Assembly: GCF_900176165.1 (NCBI RefSeq)
Contig: NZ_FWWU01000009.1
Span: forward strand, 1,800,501 to 1,864,500
Direction: 5' to 3'
DNA length: 64,000 nt
From: Deinococcus hopiensis KR-140
GTDB taxonomy: Bacteria > Deinococcota > Deinococci > Deinococcales > Deinococcaceae
Part shown: positions 62,103 through 64,000 of the stretch, piece by piece
Position numbering within the stretch: the first letter of the stretch is position 1
Layout: each line of letters begins with the position of its first letter
Position numbers and translations under genes: made by a program
Notes under the pieces: model-generated
What the model was told of the DNA's origin: nothing
Databases searched by the model: none
What the model saw: the letters and a program-made list of their open reading frames with translations, nothing else

Positions 62103-64000
62103 ATGAAGAAGCTTTCCCTCGCAAGTGCCCTTCTCGGCGTAACGGTCCTCCTGAGCGCGTGTAATAACGACTCTGCTCCCACGAGTACCTTTCGCCTGAC
62201 TGTTAAGGCTGAGGGCGTGCCGAGCGTGCCAGTGACTGTCACGAATACGACGACGAACACGCAGAGCTTTACAAGTACGGTGGAGGGCAGCAAGACCTTC
62301 AGCGCGCTCCGTGCCGGAGACGTATTCAAGGTCGAGGCGGGGGTGGTCAACGGCTACACCACACCCGGCGCGCAGACCGTGACGCTCGGCAGCGACAAGA
62401 CGGTGACATTGACCTACGCGCCGGCCCCCAAGAGGCTGGAAGCCGAACGGATCACCGGGAAGGTCGAGGGCAACGCCTTGAAAATCGGCGACGTCTATGC
62501 AGGTGTGGACGAACCGAACTTCATCGGCCAGGGCAGCGTGGACGGGGCGAATACCCTTGAGCTGGACCTCACCAATGTGGTGCCACCCTCGCTGAGCCTC
62601 CTTTTCACGGGCTGCAAAACGAGCAGCGGGGGTGTGCTGCCCAACGTGCGCGGCTGGGGTACCGAAGAGCTGCGGGCCTACAGCCCCCAGGGCGACCTGC
62701 TGGGCACCATCACCGAGCAGATCGCGCCGGGTAGCGTGGGCGCAGGAACGCTCCTCCTGCGGGTGTACGCCGAGGCTGCCGCCACCTCCCGGGGAACATG
62801 CCAGGGCAGCGGGGGCACGACCAGCCTCGACCTGACCCTGAAGGGCGGGTGGAATCTCCTGGCCCTCAATGGCTCCGGACAGAACTTCAGCCTGCGAAAT
62901 GCGGACCCCAATGCCCACAGCGTGCTGAAGTTCAAGGCGGCCGACGTGCGGGTCAGCGCCTTCTTGGAGCCCAGTGCCCTGGAGTTCAAAAACGATGATC
63001 CGGCGGCTGCCGAGGTCTCCTTCGCTCAGGTAGGCGGCTACAGCGGCTCCGTCAAACTTCAGACCGACGACTCTACCCTGACCGTCGAGCCGGACACCCT
63101 CACGCTCCCCGCCCTCGCCGCGCAGTCCATTTCCTCGCCCGCGGGCATACTGGGAAGCCTGGGCGTGGGTGAGCAGCGTGTGGTCACCACCCTCAAGTTC
63201 CGGTACAAGGGCACGCAGAACGTGAACAAGCCCTTCGCGCTTCAGGTGCTGGACAGCGCCGGCAAGAAGGTCGGCTCCGGCAGTGGCACGCTGAACGTAC
63301 AGCGGGTGGGCATCAGCCTGTACTTCTCAGCCTCTCAGGTCCAGGTCGTTCCCAACGCTCCCGTCAGGCTGCCCTTCCACGTCAGCAGCGTGCTGGGCTT
63401 CACGGGAGCCGTCACCGTCCACCTCGAAGGGCTACCGAGCGGCGTAACGGCGAACACCGCCACCGTCAACCTGGGCGCAGACGGCTATGCCTTAGGCGAA
63501 CTGACGGTGCAGGGCGGCGCGGCCCTCAAGCCCGGCGAGTACGGGGCGACTCTGGTCGCAGAGGGGAACGGACGCAGCGCCAGCACGCCCGTCAAGACCG
63601 TGGTGCCTCAGCCCGCCGTGCTGGTCTCGGTGGGAAGCAACGGCTCGCCCGTGAGCGGCTATCAGGGTGGCAGCGCCAGCGTAACCGTGAGCGCCGCTTC
63701 GCAGTCCGGCTCCAGCGGCAAGGTCAACCTCACCCTGATGGACCTTCCCGCTGGAGTTCAGGCCCCCCCCGTCTCCGTGGACGTAACGGCCAACGCGACG
63801 ACCACGGTCACAGTGCCCCTGCAACTCGCGGCGGACGCGGCCCTGGGCACCGCGACGGTGCGGGTGGTCAGCGACGGCATGGTGGGAACGGGCAACAATA
63901 CCTTCTCGCTCACCGTTAAGCCTGCCCGCACGGCCGTAGGCAACGTGACGCGCGAAATCTTCCCCGCCTCACCGGGCAGTTGGGTCCTCGTATCGAACGT
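62103..64000 (+). CDS. Secreted lipoprotein, partial (3' end outside window)
   Basis: Over 630 codons visible, running off the right edge. Signal peptide with lipobox L-L-S-A-C (Cys near residue 20), so lipid-anchored after export. Then a Thr/Val/Gly-rich series of beta domains; from about residue 300 there are repeated immunoglobulin-like modules with G-[FY]-[ST]-G-[AS]-V and L-P-[AS]-G-V patterns. Probably a cell-surface protein. Overlapping minus-strand frames are shadows. Confidence 0.85.
   Translation, partial: MKKLSLASALLGVTVLLSACNNDSAPTSTFRLTVKAEGVPSVPVTVTNTTTNTQSFTSTVEGSKTFSALRAGDVFKVEAGVVNGYTTPGAQTVTLGSDKTVTLTYAPAPKRLEAERITGKVEGNALKIGDVYAGVDEPNFIGQGSVDGANTLELDLTNVVPPSLSLLFTGCKTSSGGVLPNVRGWGTEELRAYSPQGDLLGTITEQIAPGSVGAGTLLLRVYAEAAATSRGTCQGSGGTTSLDLTLKGGWNLLALNGSGQNFSLRNADPNAHSVLKFKAADVRVSAFLEPSALEFKNDDPAAAEVSFAQVGGYSGSVKLQTDDSTLTVEPDTLTLPALAAQSISSPAGILGSLGVGEQRVVTTLKFRYKGTQNVNKPFALQVLDSAGKKVGSGSGTLNVQRVGISLYFSASQVQVVPNAPVRLPFHVSSVLGFTGAVTVHLEGLPSGVTANTATVNLGADGYALGELTVQGGAALKPGEYGATLVAEGNGRSASTPVKTVVPQPAVLVSVGSNGSPVSGYQGGSASVTVSAASQSGSSGKVNLTLMDLPAGVQAPPVSVDVTANATTTVTVPLQLAADAALGTATVRVVSDGMVGTGNNTFSLTVKPARTAVGNVTREIFPASPGSWVLVSN

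Noticed and set aside
61832..62350. Minus-strand frame of 172 codons overlapping the leu leader and lipoprotein start
   Set aside because: Antisense to a clear lipoprotein signal sequence and covering the attenuator.

Overview
The window looks like a piece of a Deinococcus (Deinococcota) chromosome carrying most of a temperate siphovirus prophage. The support is a GC-rich background, a leuC/leuD/leuB cluster, argS, an ImmA/IrrE-type peptidase beside the phage repressor, and several promoters with a TANNNT box a few bases from the start codon. No species can be named from the sequence alone.

Positions 1 to about 49,660 are prophage; its left end lies outside the window. The right end abuts the 3' end of tRNA-Val(GAC), next to a tyrosine integrase. 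Lysogeny genes on the + strand (CI-like repressor, ImmA/IrrE-like peptidase, integrase, HNH-arm-domain fusion) diverge at about 46.4-46.6 kb from a long leftward programme. That programme runs through HTH/Xis-like genes, micro-proteins, an SSB-like protein, a RecD2-like helicase, an ASCH protein, a primase-helicase with an iteron array (38.3-38.55 kb), small unknowns, a PDDEXK nuclease, terminase, portal, scaffold, decoration protein, capsid, connectors, tail tube, tail chaperones (with a probable -1 frameshift), a 2569-residue tape measure and further tail genes. Lysis genes must lie to the left.

Between the tail chaperones/gp10-like gene (22.06 kb) and the tape measure (9.3 kb) sits a 12.7-kb accessory island. 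It holds two HNH genes, a BRO-N antirepressor, a second repressor-like switch with a palindromic operator, a GIY-YIG-like protein, an IetA-IetS type AAA ATPase plus subtilisin pair, chromosomal-type cargo (DUF1304, VOC), a membrane protein and a RloA-RloB (AbiL-like) ATPase plus TOPRIM-like pair. The two candidate defence pairs are strikingly AT-rich. Two island genes have paralogues in the prophage early region, so the island may derive partly from a related phage.

From 49.66 kb on, the DNA is ordinary chromosome: tRNA-Val, tRNA-Cys, a membrane acyltransferase, a secreted alpha/beta hydrolase, argS, a DUF1905-like protein, a cell-wall amidase, then a leftward leu group: leuC, a frameshifted membrane gene, a LysE-family exporter, an unknown acidic protein, leuD and leuB. 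The leuC leader contains what looks like a transcription attenuator: a 21-codon leader peptide with three consecutive CTT leucine codons, followed by an intrinsic terminator. The window ends inside a secreted lipoprotein gene.
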